Position numbers and translations under genes: made by a program. A stretch of DNA of 64,000 bases from Xenorhabdus poinarii G6 (lineage in GTDB: Bacteria > Pseudomonadota > Gammaproteobacteria > Enterobacterales > Enterobacteriaceae). Positions 37,618 through 47,238 of the stretch are shown in pieces. The notes below the pieces were generated by a model. It made no database searches and was not told the origin of the DNA. It saw only the letters and a list, made by a program, of their open reading frames with translations. Position 1 is the first letter of the stretch; each line of letters begins with the position of its first letter. Location of the stretch: the NCBI RefSeq assembly GCF_000968175.1, contig NZ_FO704551.1:1860001-1924000 (forward strand). The letters are read 5' to 3'.

Positions 37618-38076
37618 TTAGGCTGTAGTGCCAATCTTGAATATGTTTTTCCGAATAAAATGCCTATAGATACCATAGGGGCGCCCAACGAGGCCTGCAA
37701 TGCAAGAGAAAAAGAGAATACTTTTGAGCACTTGCTCTAATGATGCACCACTCATTGTAAGGTTCGCAATATACAATGGCATTTCAAAAGACAAGTAGGC
37801 CAAAGTATCTACAAGATAAGGTTTTAGACCTTTATCCGAATTCGTCAAATTGAATTTCTTAAATATCCAATCTCGCCAGATACCAAATGGCCTTGCCGTG
37901 GTAGTGATAATGAATAAGCCAATAAAACGCGCGTGCAGATGAGTTGCGAAACTCATTTGTGCAAAACCCAGTTCAATTGGAATTGAGATAAAATAACAAA
38001 AAGTATTTAATGCAATAATATCAGCAAAGAAATTGATTTTTCTTTTGCTTGATTGTGGACTGGCTTCGACTTCCAT
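37618..38076 (-). CDS. alaE: L-alanine exporter AlaE
   Basis: 152 residues, four membrane helices. The family signature is present in order: an early TFCYFISIPIELGF helix, HARFIGLFIITTTARPFGIWRDW, then LVDTLAYLSFEMPLYIA and GRPYGIYRHF. AlaE exports L-alanine by proton exchange. Single gene with GGAGATG ahead of the ATG. Confidence 0.88.
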   Translation of the reverse strand: MEVEASPQSSKRKINFFADIIALNTFCYFISIPIELGFAQMSFATHLHARFIGLFIITTTARPFGIWRDWIFKKFNLTNSDKGLKPYLVDTLAYLSFEMPLYIANLTMSGASLEQVLKSILFFSCIAGLVGRPYGIYRHFIRKNIFKIGTTA

Positions 38077-38388
38077 AACAGTACATCTCCATTATCAATA
38101 ATTCCTTTACAATTCCAAACTAACACTAAAACAAAAAATTCACAAGCCATTAAATTGGATTTTAAATCCCATCATGCCTCTATGTTCAATGCAATACTTT
38201 GACTAACACCATTAAGATGGAATTTTATATTATTTAGCTATCCTACAGGGAAGGTATTTTTTTGACACATGGTAATAAAATCCAAAAAAGCGCATCAATT
38301 TTAACTCTTGATAGGGCGTGTAAGCCGGACCCTATTTTTAAGTATGCAACATAAATGTTGATATTTTTTTAACTTTGAATTAACTTAC
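38077..38388. other. Intergenic region alaE / tetR
   Basis: About 310 AT-rich bases; apart from the TetR operator at its right edge I see no gene, hairpin or repeat. Confidence 0.45.
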
Positions 38389-38406
38389 TTGGAACGATCA
38401 TTCCAA
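38389..38406. promoter_or_regulatory. TetR operator, copy 1
   Basis: TTGGAACGATCATTCCAA, a near-palindrome centred 15-32 bases before the tetR start. The identical 18-mer recurs at 39048-39065 before the oxidoreductase, so one repressor very likely binds both. Confidence 0.78.
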
Positions 38407-38420
38407 AAGGTATATAAAAT

Positions 38421-39002
38421 ATGCGAATAAAGGAATTTGACACCGATAAGATTGTAGAAGCTGCCATGCAGGTTTTTTGGCTACGGGGTTATGCAGGAAC
38501 ATCTATACAGGATTTAGTTGAAGGGACTGGCTTATCGAGAAGCAGTCTATACAACACGTTCGAAAATAAGTATGGGCTTTATCAGAAAGCACTGGAACAT
38601 TATTCTACAATCACAGCCGCTAACATAGAACTTATTGCGGGAGAAGGAACCGCTAAGGAATCAATTCGCAAACTACTTTTAAGTATTGCGGAGGATGAGC
38701 TATCCGACTCTCTCATGCGAGGCTGCATGGTTGCAAATGCATCATTAGAATTAGCCGGACATGATACAACTATCGCAGACTTGGTGCTATACAATTTGAA
38801 ACGGCTACAAAAGGCACTTGAAAAGCGTATTCAGGCAGGACAACTTGCCGGAGAGATTTCAAAAGAAAAGAATGCTTCTGCTTTAGCGTATTTTTTTGTA
38901 AACACAATACAGGGCTTAAGAATAATGGGCAAAGGTTGCTCTGTTCAAGAGCGTCAGCGCTGTCTACATGATGTCATTAACATTGCATTGGAAACATTGT
39001 AA
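38421..39002 (+). CDS. TetR-family regulator
   Basis: 193 residues, start ATG with AAAGG upstream. The HTH is FDTDKIVEAAMQVFWLRGYAGTSIQDLVEGTGLSRSSLYNTFENK. Its own promoter and that of the next gene contain the same 18-bp palindrome, so it appears autoregulated. A conserved Cys in GCMVANASLE is typical of this subgroup. Confidence 0.9.
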   Translation: MRIKEFDTDKIVEAAMQVFWLRGYAGTSIQDLVEGTGLSRSSLYNTFENKYGLYQKALEHYSTITAANIELIAGEGTAKESIRKLLLSIAEDELSDSLMRGCMVANASLELAGHDTTIADLVLYNLKRLQKALEKRIQAGQLAGEISKEKNASALAYFFVNTIQGLRIMGKGCSVQERQRCLHDVINIALETL

Positions 39003-39047
39003 CTCGTCTACCGCAGTATGTAAGACCCGGTTTTTATTTACTTCATT

Positions 39048-39065
39048 TTGGAACGATCATTCCAA
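39048..39065. promoter_or_regulatory. TetR operator, copy 2
   Basis: Exact repeat of the 18-bp palindrome at 38389-38406, located 24 bases before the oxidoreductase start, between it and the tetR stop. Confidence 0.78.
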
Positions 39066-39088
39066 ATTAATATTGAAAGGAAATTTTT

Positions 39089-39952
39089 ATGACGACGCAA
39101 AAACAACTCAAAATTGCAGTACTAGGAACGGGCTTAATGGGATCACCAATAGCCAGAAATCTACAGAAAAAAGGATTTTTAGTTCATGCATGGAATCGAA
39201 CGATAACAAAAGCACTACCGCTTCAAACAGAAGGAATTCAGGTTTTTAATACGCCTGCGGATACTGTTCGAGATGCAGACATCATCATCACCGTTCTCAA
39301 AGATGGAATGAACGTACAGCAGGTGTTAGAAGGGGCTGCATCGACTATTCGTAAAGGCACTATTTTGCTACAGCTAAGTACTATTGGAGTCGAAGCGGCA
39401 ACTTCTCTAGGTGCTTTAGCTGAAAAAATAGGTTTGATTTACTACGATGCCCCTATTCAAGGTACCAAGCAACCCGCTGAATTAGCTCAATTGGTCATTC
39501 TTGCCTCTGGCCCGATAGATAAACGTACTGAAGTTCAACCTGTTTTTGATGCTATCGGTAAAAAGACTATCTGGGTATCAGAGCAAGAGGGAGCAAGCAG
39601 TTGCCTCAAACTTGCCTTAAATAGCTGGGTATTTTCATTGACACATGGGATTGCTGAAAGCCTGACCTTAGCCAAAGGATTAGGAATCGACCCACAGTTA
39701 GTTGTTGATGTAATTAAAGGTGGCCCAATGGATAGCGTATTTTTCCAAAGCAAAGCCGCCGCCATGTTATCAGATGATTACACCGTAAGCTTTAGCATTG
39801 AAAATGCGGTAAAAGATGCTCAATTAGTCGTTGATGCGGCTAAACAATTTAATCTACAAATTGACGGTGCAAATGTCAGCCTTACCCGATTTGAACATGC
39901 TCTTAAAGCAGGTCATGGCGACAAAGATATGGCCGCAACCTATATAATTTAA
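39089..39952 (+). CDS. NAD(P)-dependent beta-hydroxyacid dehydrogenase / imine reductase-like
   Basis: 287 residues. Rossmann motif AVLGTGLMGSPIARNL at the start, the family's substrate strand APIQGTKQPAE (usually DAPVSGG), and a catalytic-lysine helix LKLALNSW. It belongs to the 6-phosphogluconate/3-hydroxyisobutyrate dehydrogenase superfamily, where glyoxylate reductases and imine reductases also lie. Under the TetR operator and 20 bases ahead of an MFS exporter, it is probably part of a detoxification or stress unit. Confidence 0.85.
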   Translation: MTTQKQLKIAVLGTGLMGSPIARNLQKKGFLVHAWNRTITKALPLQTEGIQVFNTPADTVRDADIIITVLKDGMNVQQVLEGAASTIRKGTILLQLSTIGVEAATSLGALAEKIGLIYYDAPIQGTKQPAELAQLVILASGPIDKRTEVQPVFDAIGKKTIWVSEQEGASSCLKLALNSWVFSLTHGIAESLTLAKGLGIDPQLVVDVIKGGPMDSVFFQSKAAAMLSDDYTVSFSIENAVKDAQLVVDAAKQFNLQIDGANVSLTRFEHALKAGHGDKDMAATYII

Positions 39953-39972
39953 TTGTTTGAGAGCGTTAATGC

Positions 39973-41208
39973 ATGAGTAATCTAAATCAAGTAAATACAG
40001 CATTTGAATATGATGTAAACTCGAATAAGCTGCCTGTTTGGAAATTATTGGCTTTTACAATAGCTGGATTTTTAACTATCTTAACGGAGACGATACCTGC
40101 TGGATTATTACCGCAGATTAGTGAAGGGTTAAATGTATCCGAAATTCAGGCTGGTCAGCTTGTTACTTTTTATGCTCTTGGTTCGGTCTTAGCGGCAATC
40201 CCTATTGTTGCTGTAACACGTAATTTAAATCGTCGGCTTTTGTTCTTATGTGCGATTGGTGGATTATTAGTATTCAATTCAATTACTGCAATATCTACAG
40301 ATTACGTTCTTACTTTAGTGGCTCGTTTTATCGCGGGTATGGCGGCGGGTGTTATATGGGGATTATTTGCAGGTTACGCTCGTCGTTTAGTTCCTCATCA
40401 CTTACAAGGGCGTGCGTTGGCAATTGCAGGCGTTGGTCAGCCTATTGCGCTATGCATTGGCGTACCGCTGGGAACAATGTTAGGTACTCTATTCGATTGG
40501 CGCGGAGTCTTCTGGATTATGTCAGTAATCGCTCTGCTATTATTGATTTGGATCCGACTTGCAATCCCTGATTTTGCAGGACAATCAAGTCAACAAAGAT
40601 TATCCATTCGTCGAGTTATTCTTTTGCCGGGAGTTCGTTCAGTATCAGTCACCCTTTTCGCCTGGATTTTAGCACATAATATTTTGTACACCTATATTGC
40701 TCCTTATTTAACCGCATTTGGATTGAGTTCTCGTATTGATGTTGTGTTACTCGTGTTTGGGATCGCCTGCATTGTAGGAATTTGGTTAACGGGATTATTT
40801 GTTGACCGTGGCGTAAGGGTGTTGACTTTACTGAGTCTTATCTTGTCTGTTATAGCATCACTGTTACTTATTTTATCGAGTTATAATAGCCTGTTTGTGT
40901 GGTTCGGATTAATTGTCTGGGGAATGTCTTTTGGTGGTGCGCCGACATTATTGCAAACAGCGCTTGCTGATGTAGCGGAAGAAAATGCAGATATCGCCCA
41001 ATCGATGTTGGTTACTATTTTTAATCTAGCAGTCGCAGGGGGAGGTATTATCGGGGGAGGTTTACTCAATAATTATGGTATGACTTCATTTCCGATTACC
41101 ATGATTGCCCTTTCATTATTTGCATTATGTTTAGTCTGGCGAGCCAAGAAAAATGGTTTCAGATCCGGCCAAAGAAGACAGAAATCTGTTATATCAGAAA
41201 TTGCTTAA
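39973..41208 (+). CDS. MFS efflux transporter
   Basis: 411 residues, 12 helices. The TETIPAGLLPQISEGLNVSEIQAGQLVTFYALGS start and motif C-like GAPTLLQTALADV place it in the DHA1 group with purine/drug exporters such as NepI/YdeA relatives. It begins 20 bases after the oxidoreductase and shares its operator-controlled transcript. Closely related to the MFS at 48092-49297. Confidence 0.88.
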   Translation: MSNLNQVNTAFEYDVNSNKLPVWKLLAFTIAGFLTILTETIPAGLLPQISEGLNVSEIQAGQLVTFYALGSVLAAIPIVAVTRNLNRRLLFLCAIGGLLVFNSITAISTDYVLTLVARFIAGMAAGVIWGLFAGYARRLVPHHLQGRALAIAGVGQPIALCIGVPLGTMLGTLFDWRGVFWIMSVIALLLLIWIRLAIPDFAGQSSQQRLSIRRVILLPGVRSVSVTLFAWILAHNILYTYIAPYLTAFGLSSRIDVVLLVFGIACIVGIWLTGLFVDRGVRVLTLLSLILSVIASLLLILSSYNSLFVWFGLIVWGMSFGGAPTLLQTALADVAEENADIAQSMLVTIFNLAVAGGGIIGGGLLNNYGMTSFPITMIALSLFALCLVWRAKKNGFRSGQRRQKSVISEIA

Positions 41209-41306
41209 CGTGAGTTTTCGTTACACTGAGCGTCATATCCTCTAAACATAGATGGCTGAAAAACGAAACTTAACTAACCTGAGATTTGCTTAAGAGGGGA
41301 ACTAAA

Positions 41307-41361
41307 ATGCCTGAGGCACGATCAACGTTTTTGCTAAAAAACAAGATCGAGCCTCAGGCAT
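41307..41361. repeat. 17-bp inverted repeat
   Basis: 41307-41323 pairs with 41345-41361 with one mismatch around a 21-base loop that itself can pair (AACGTTTTT with AAAAAAC). It may terminate the MFS transcript or mark the end of the adjoining ISAs1 remnant. Confidence 0.6.
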
Positions 41362-41399
41362 GGTTAATTTAGAAGAATTTTATTGCTGCGTCGACAGAG

Positions 41400-41858
41400 C
41401 AAATGGGGTTAAATGATACTGACGTAAACCCCAGCGTTAGGACTTTCAGCATATAGCCATTATCCCATCCTGCTTTCTAACGTTTGCTTTTCAGCCCCAT
41501 CTTAATTGTTTTCTCATTTTTCAGCAGGTTAAAAACTCCACAACTGTGATACTGCCCAGCGTGGGTCACTGAGGTGCCGTTCCAGCAACCAATGAATATC
41601 GTTAACCAGCCACAACTGCCGCTGTTCGATACAACTATAGTCGCCCTCCATGTCCTGGGTTTTGACGTAAGAAATCCCCGTAAGATCTTTCGTCAAATGG
41701 GTATCTAAAAAGAATATAATATCGTCATGAAACTCGCCCTGATTGCCTTTTAACGCCAGCATATAATCTGCCTTGTTCCTGACAATCTGGTTAGCTATTT
41801 TGTACTGGTAACCCATCACGTCAACCGTGATAATAGAACCTTCAATATCCAGCAAAGC
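41400..41858 (-). mobile_element. ISAs1-family transposase remnant
   Basis: The - strand reads LDIEGSIITVDVMGYQYKIA and KADYMLALKGNQGEFHDDI (DDE core of ISAs1). After an internal deletion it continues as NLLKNEKTIKMGLKSKR, a TAG, and KAGWDNGYMLKVL, the C terminus. Non-functional. Confidence 0.82.
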
Positions 41859-41861
41859 CAG

Positions 41862-42100
41862 CTATTTTGGGATCGCGGTAATACAGACCCATTCAATCCC
41901 GGCCAACACGATTTTAAGCCAGCCTGAAGTTTTTGCCTTCCAGCATAGGATGTACCCGCCGTTTGACGTTGCAGTGATCCTGTTCAATCAGATTATTAAG
42001 ATTCTTATTCTGTCGAATAATGCTGTCGTTATCCTTTGTTTTTTCCTTGTTTAACGTGTCCAATGCGGCTTTGCTGGAGCCACTTTTATCCCAATGGGGT
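41862..42100 (-). mobile_element. IS6-family transposase C-terminal remnant
   Basis: The - strand, in shifting frames, gives RQNKNLNNLIEQDH, CNVKRRVHPMLEGKNFRLA and KIVLAGIEW, the C-terminal part of an IS6-family transposase, abutting the ISAs1 scrap. Confidence 0.75.
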
Positions 42101-42520
42101 AATCACGATAAAAAATTATTTAACCTCATCCCTAAATTAAAACCAGACCCATTATTATACCCATCCAAAAAACAACCCCAATAAAAAACACATACTCTTA
42201 TAGTTATTAATTCAATACAACACAATATTTCCACACCATACATCCCATAAAAACCAATATAAATAAATGCTCTCAAAGAGCACAAAAATAAACACCCTGA
42301 TTTAATTAAATAAGTTTTGTAAAATATTTACACTTAACGTAAACATTTTAAAACAATCATAAAAATAACAAATCATCTACGGCGTATTTATTTTTCATGC
42401 AATTAAAAATATATTATCCATCGAAATTTAATGTTTATTTTGTTAGAGCGATACTTAATCGACATAATAAAAACTAACACAAAGAAATTATATCAAAAAG
42501 AAATAACAAGGAAGATTAAC
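42101..42520. other. AT-rich region before cupin gene
   Basis: About 420 bases, extremely AT-rich, with no credible ORF. It probably holds the promoter of the cupin gene; its composition is typical of H-NS-silenced acquired DNA (inference). Confidence 0.45.
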
Positions 42521-43132
42521 ATGAAATATAAAAAAAATAGTCCCTATCTAAATCCAAAAATGGTAGCCACAGCTCTTACACTAATTATGGGAGCTTATTG
42601 CACAACTAGTTATGCGAAAGAACCAACACCTACAATTATATCAGCAGAGGATGGAGAACAACTAACCAGACGTTGGGGATATCCATTAACAATTAAAGTT
42701 GATCCTGTTACTACTGGAGCAAAAAATTTTTCTGTTGGTACTGAAGATATCCCTCCAGGAAAAGCCATTCCGCGTCATCGGCATACACATTCAGAAGAGC
42801 TAATCATTGTACAATCAGGTTCCGTCATTGCTCATATAGGAAATGAAAGACGCCCCTTGGGTACAGGAGGAATGGCCTATGCTCCAGAAAATACATGGAT
42901 GGGATTCGAGAATAGGGGGAACACAACTGCAACTGTGATATGGATTTTCCCCACTCCCGGTTTTGAGGAGTATGTCAGAGCAACATCGGTTCCCGCTGGC
43001 AGTCAAATAACGCCATTTTCGGCTAGTGAATTAAATGAAATCCGTCAAAAATATAAGTCATATATAGAATTAGAGGGAGAAGCTCTGAATAACTACCCTA
43101 CCGATGTCAAAAATGACATACAAAAAAAATAA
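42521..43132 (+). CDS. Exported cupin-domain protein
   Basis: 203 residues from ATG 42521 (AAGGAAG 8 bases upstream; frame opens earlier at 42431). A signal peptide ends at SYA (about residue 31). The single cupin shows metal-ligand motif 1 PRHRHTHSEELIIVQSG and a second motif GGMAYAPENTWMGFEN, with the usual His apparently replaced. No specific family recognised. First of three co-oriented genes leading to the 4-hydroxyphenylpyruvate dioxygenase; an aromatic-compound role is possible but unproven. Confidence 0.75.
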   Translation: MKYKKNSPYLNPKMVATALTLIMGAYCTTSYAKEPTPTIISAEDGEQLTRRWGYPLTIKVDPVTTGAKNFSVGTEDIPPGKAIPRHRHTHSEELIIVQSGSVIAHIGNERRPLGTGGMAYAPENTWMGFENRGNTTATVIWIFPTPGFEEYVRATSVPAGSQITPFSASELNEIRQKYKSYIELEGEALNNYPTDVKNDIQKK

Positions 43133-43157
43133 TTTTTAAAAAATGGAATTTAAAAGA

Positions 43158-43801
43158 ATGAACAATATAATAACTAAAAATACCACTTCTTCTTTGGTAT
43201 ATGTGAGCACGGTATCTGAATTGCAACAAGCAATATCTAACCCCTCTGCTCATATTATTATTGAAAAATCTCTTTTTTGATTCAGAAACCTATTGGAAGA
43301 ATAACCATCAAAGGTAATATTGAAACATTTGGTAATGAAGCAGAGTCATTATCATCGGGTAGGATGTATCTACAACCATCAGCAGGTATTCGTTTTAAAG
43401 GAGGCTCTGCTAAAAGCAGCATCGTTGACGGTAATATTGTTACCCGAGGTAAAGCAAGTGCAGCAGTTGAATTAATAAACTCCGAAATCGAGTCATTTCG
43501 TGTTTCCGGAAAAATATGGACAAATGGTGAAGAATCAAAGGCATTGATAATATCTAATAGCAGAATTCCCTTAGTAAATATTGATGCCAGTTCTTATCTT
43601 GCTGAGTCAGTTTTTCTCGACGATTTCACTATCACACAATTAGTTAAGGTCAAATTATTCGGGAAAACAGGGGGAATGTTCATCGAAACCGATTCAAAAG
43701 TAATAACTACAGCAAAAAATATTGAACAGTTATCTACTCTATTTGGTAATCATTTCTCTATATCGAATAGTGAAAAAATAACTCTAAAAAACTCTATTTA
43801 A
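43158..43801 (+). pseudogene. Parallel beta-helix-like protein, frameshifted
   Basis: The N-terminal frame (MNNIITKNTTSSLVYVSTV to HIIIEKSLF) stops at TGA 43278 in a run of six T. The next frame continues directly as LIQKPIGRITIKGN to 43801. Adding one T would restore one protein of about 215 residues. The repeats of short polar strands (VDGNIVTRG, FRVSGKIWTNG) suggest a right-handed beta-helix as in pectate-lyase-like proteins. No catalytic motif seen. The change could be genuine decay, slippage or a base-calling error in the homopolymer. Confidence 0.6.
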
Positions 43802-43890
43802 TCTTACCAGAGGAGTTAATATACTTTCTTATAATTATCAATAACAACTTTAAACTTATAGATATCCAATTTTCTATTTAGGAAAAGGCA

Positions 43891-44964
43891 ATGACTGATA
43901 TTTTTGAAAATCCAATGGGGTTAGATGGATTTGAATTTATTGAGTTTTCATCACCCAAACCAAATTTACTCGAACATACTTTCGAATTATTGGGGTTCAC
44001 CGAAATAGCACGACATCGCTCTAAAAATGTCTCTTTATACCGCCAAGGAGATATTAATTTCATTATCAATAGGGAACCTCAAAGTGCTGCTGCCTATTTT
44101 GCTGCCGAACACGGACCAGGTGTCTGTGGCTTAGCTTTCCGCGTTAAAGATGCCAAGCAAGCTTTTAATAGAGCTATAGAATTAGGAGCACAGCCCGTCG
44201 AAATTCCGATTGGTCCTATGGAACTTCGCCTACCCGCTATTCGGGGTATTGGTGGTACAATATTATATTTAATTGATAAATCTCAAAATAAAACATCAAT
44301 ATATGACATTGATTTTCAATATCTAGATGATATTGATCTCCATCCCAAAGGTCATGGTTTCACCGTAGTCGACCATCTTACTCATAATGTTTATCGTGGT
44401 CGCATGACCTTTTGGGCAAATTTTTACGAGAATTTATTTAATTTTCGTGAAATTAGGTACTTCGATATCAAAGGCGAGTATACTGGCCTAGTGTCCAAAG
44501 CCATGACTGCACCTGATGGTAAGATCAGAATCCCTCTTAATGAAGAATCAGATAAAGGAGCAGGTCAGATAGAAGAGTTTTTGATGCAATTCAATGGAGA
44601 AGGTATCCAACATATAGCCTTGCTTACTGATGATATTTTTCATAGTGTGGATAAACTAATTGAAGCAGGGGTGCCACTCATGAAAGCACCTCCAGAAAGT
44701 TATTATCAAATGCTTGAGGAACGTATACCCGGTAACGGTGAAGACCCCAATCAACTTCAAACTAGAGGAATTCTACTTGATGGTTCAGCTGAAAATGGAA
44801 CCCCTCGCCTATTATTACAAATATTCTCCGCCAATTTATTAGGTCCAGTGTTTTTTGAATTTATCCAACGCAAAGGGGATCAAGGATTCGGTGAGGGTAA
44901 TTTCAAAGCCTTATTTGAATCTATCGAAAGAGACCAGATTGAGCGTGGTGTTTTAACTACTTAA
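43891..44964 (+). CDS. hppD: 4-hydroxyphenylpyruvate dioxygenase
   Basis: 357 residues, the usual bacterial length, with AGGAAAAGG before the ATG. Two vicinal-oxygen-chelate halves; the iron ligands are His in [12 protein letters not shown], His in [11 protein letters not shown] and Glu in [13 protein letters not shown]. It converts 4-hydroxyphenylpyruvate, from tyrosine, to homogentisate. No homogentisate dioxygenase gene is nearby, so homogentisate could be used for pigment or secondary metabolites. The tyrosine permease at 50.8 kb may supply substrate. Confidence 0.95.
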   Translation: MTDIFENPMGLDGFEFIEFSSPKPNLLEHTFELLGFTEIARHRSKNVSLYRQGDINFIINREPQSAAAYFAAEHGPGVCGLAFRVKDAKQAFNRAIELGAQPVEIPIGPMELRLPAIRGIGGTILYLIDKSQNKTSIYDIDFQYLDDIDLHPKGHGFTVVDHLTHNVYRGRMTFWANFYENLFNFREIRYFDIKGEYTGLVSKAMTAPDGKIRIPLNEESDKGAGQIEEFLMQFNGEGIQHIALLTDDIFHSVDKLIEAGVPLMKAPPESYYQMLEERIPGNGEDPNQLQTRGILLDGSAENGTPRLLLQIFSANLLGPVFFEFIQRKGDQGFGEGNFKALFESIERDQIERGVLTT

Positions 44965-45279
44965 TGTTCAAAATATCCTACTAATCTTAATTCTTGGCCA
45001 ATTTAGATTGGCCACTATTGTTATTCTATTATCTATAACTTAATTTACAAGGAAATACCTTCTCGCACATTTTGTCATGGCGATATTCTGCTGTACTTAG
45101 AAATCAACCTTGTGGCGTTTGTAAGTAAAATCTATAGATATCATTCGCCCCCACCGGGGAGATATTTAATTACCGGTATGATAACAGCAAATACTGAACG
45201 CAAACTCACAGATATTGTTCTTTCAAAATCTTCCAGGATGAGATTTTCTATAGTATTCACTAGAAAATTTCCGGCATTA
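44965..45279. other. Gene-free stretch after hppD
   Basis: About 315 bases without credible coding potential or clear terminator. Confidence 0.4.
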
Positions 45280-45426
45280 TTAAATATCTAAGCGACCAAA
45301 CACATTCGCAGTTTGTTTCACCGCTGAAATCACTTGAGTAACATCAGACACATCCGCCACTATTGCCGCCCCAGTACTACGGTGGCCTCCCGTAATCAAC
45401 ACCACTTTTCCTGCCAACGAACTCAC
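45280..45426 (-). pseudogene. Short-chain dehydrogenase fragment
   Basis: From GTG 45426 the - strand reads SSLAGKVVLITGGHRSTGAA, then IVADVSDVTQ and NVFGRLDI before a stop. This is an SDR Rossmann start joined in frame to the region before the missing NNAG motif; about 45 residues are lost at the junction and the whole catalytic half is gone. Confidence 0.72.
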
Positions 45427-45437
45427 AATATAACGCC

Positions 45438-46421
45438 TTAAAGGCGTACAACTATTTTTCCAACTGCCTGATTGCTAGACATTAACTCATGGGCTTGAAT
45501 AATTTGGTCAAAATCAAAGGAGTGGGCACGGATAGAGGGAATGGCCCCCATTGCCCTTTGTTGAGCTATGTGTGCCAAAGGTGCTTTATCTAGTCGTAGC
45601 TCCGGGGTGCCAAGCATCTGAGTTGAAAAAAAACGTAATCCGACGGCATTGGGCAGATCACTCAGTAGATCTAATTGTTCAATCACTCTTCCACTTAACA
45701 GACCAATTACAACTACTTCTCCAAACGCTCTGACAGATTGGAGAGAATCGCGCACAGTCTCTCCTCCTGTGATTTCAAGAACTGCATCAACTCCTTGAGG
45801 ATATTGTTGACGTACTTGTTCTGCTATTGTTCCTGTATCAACGAGAACAGAATCTGCACCTAATTCAATTAACCTTTCGCATTGAGAATGTCTGCGAGTA
45901 GTTGCTATTACCTTCGCTCCTCGATATTTTGCATAAACAATTGCTGCTTGACCAACCGAAGACGTTGCTCCTCGAATTAGTAATCTCTGACCTTCACTTA
46001 ATCCCAATGTAGGGGTCAATGCTCCCCATGCGGTCAAAAAAGCTTCAGGCAATGCGGCTAATTCTTCCCAATCTAAGTTAACATCACCAAATGGAATAAC
46101 ATTATCACGCCGTACAACCACTTGTTCAGCATAGCTGCCAGTTCTATCAAACCCCAATCCCCCCATTGCAGTGGCAACACGTTGACCAGGAAAGAAAGCA
46201 CCTGAATTATCCTCAATAACTTCTCCTACCGCCTCGATACCCAACACAGTGGGAGCCGCTAGAGGGCCATAAGAACCAGAACGGATATCAACCTCTAACC
46301 GATTAATACCAAAAGCGTGTACGCGGATACGCACTTCTCCCTCGCGGGTAATGGGTTCAGGAATATCTTGCAATTTCATAACGCCGGGAGCACCAGTATT
46401 ATTAATAACGTATGCTTTCAT
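45438..46421 (-). CDS. Zinc-independent quinone oxidoreductase-type alcohol dehydrogenase
   Basis: 327 residues. The MDR fold: GVMKLQDIPEPITREGEVRIRVHAFGINRLEVDIRSG, then LLIRGATSSVGQAAIVYAK (NADPH loop) and GADSVLVDTG. It lacks the zinc-binding Cys/His set, as in zeta-crystallin-like quinone reductases. AGAGAC precedes the ATG. A sequence 134 bases upstream (46555-46574) closely matches the putative operator of the TetR/MFS pair at 49.4 kb. Confidence 0.87.
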   Translation of the reverse strand: MKAYVINNTGAPGVMKLQDIPEPITREGEVRIRVHAFGINRLEVDIRSGSYGPLAAPTVLGIEAVGEVIEDNSGAFFPGQRVATAMGGLGFDRTGSYAEQVVVRRDNVIPFGDVNLDWEELAALPEAFLTAWGALTPTLGLSEGQRLLIRGATSSVGQAAIVYAKYRGAKVIATTRRHSQCERLIELGADSVLVDTGTIAEQVRQQYPQGVDAVLEITGGETVRDSLQSVRAFGEVVVIGLLSGRVIEQLDLLSDLPNAVGLRFFSTQMLGTPELRLDKAPLAHIAQQRAMGAIPSIRAHSFDFDQIIQAHELMSSNQAVGKIVVRL

Positions 46422-46554
46422 GACTATGTCTCTTTTTTATATAAATAACGTATATGCTGATAAAACTATTTTTTTGAAAATAGCTAATAATTTAATATAA
46501 CCATACCAATTGATACAATTGTAAGTATTAAACCCAGATGTTGTCAATAATTTT

Positions 46555-46574
46555 TATATCAATTAGTACATATA
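46555..46574. promoter_or_regulatory. Putative TetR operator, second system, site A
   Basis: TATATCAATTAGTACATATA, preceded by TTGTCAATAA (46541-46550). The same arrangement occurs at 49355-49388, suggesting one TetR repressor controls both promoters. Confidence 0.6.
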
Positions 46575-46734
46575 TTTTTAATTAAAGAAATCAGATATGA
46601 CTAGAAGGTTCTATTACATTAATGGAGAGATCGCGAGCAAAATTATTTTGAGTGATTTTATGCAGAAAGTTGATTGAAAAAATCGGCAGATGAAATTGGG
46701 TATTCCGATTCTTGAGGGGATTATCTTCTACGTA

Positions 46735-47180
46735 AGATACTAACCAATATAACCTCATCTAACAGGGTCTGAGTCGTCTGAAGTTTTTGAACCTCAGCGT
46801 AGGACATATCCTGTTTAACGTATTCATCGCGGCTTTCGGGTTGTTCGTGCTGGCATATTGCTTTCCTAAAGAAACGTAATGTTGCTTTTTTATCCCGATG
46901 AATTGTCAACGAAAAATCAACCGTATGCCGTCTGAATCCACAGCACGGTAAGGATAACGCTATTGTCCTTTGATTTTGATAGTGGTTTCGTCCATTCGAC
47001 ATTGACATCCAACCGCAGGCTGACTCCGCCGATAGCGTTTGACCATCAACGGGTCAGATGAACCCAGCGGGAAAGAGTGGATGCTCGACGGTTATCCCCG
47101 CCTACGCTCGGACACAACGCGTAGGCTAGATAACAGCGAATACGCAAGGCAATAATATCAACAGGACATCGTCGGGGTGA
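46735..47180 (-). mobile_element. IS6-family transposase remnant
   Basis: Read on the - strand across frame changes: PVDIIALRIRCYLAYAL, STLSRWVHLTR, then the DDE start CRMDETTIKIKGQ and YRAVDSDG, with several stops. It separates the alcohol dehydrogenase from the SDR gene and is clearly dead. Confidence 0.78.
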
Positions 47181-47238
47181 ACAAATGATGTAACAACCTA
47201 TTGTAACTACATAACATTAACACCACTAACATTTCCAA

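Noticed and set aside
42103..42285. 60-codon - strand ORF in the AT-rich region before the cupin gene
   Set aside because: Low-complexity AT-rich sequence with no ribosome site and no recognisable protein features.
43273..43280. Programmed -1 frameshift site in the beta-helix gene
   Set aside because: The run is only six T preceded by C and does not form a full slippery heptamer; deletion of one T or sequence error explains it more simply.
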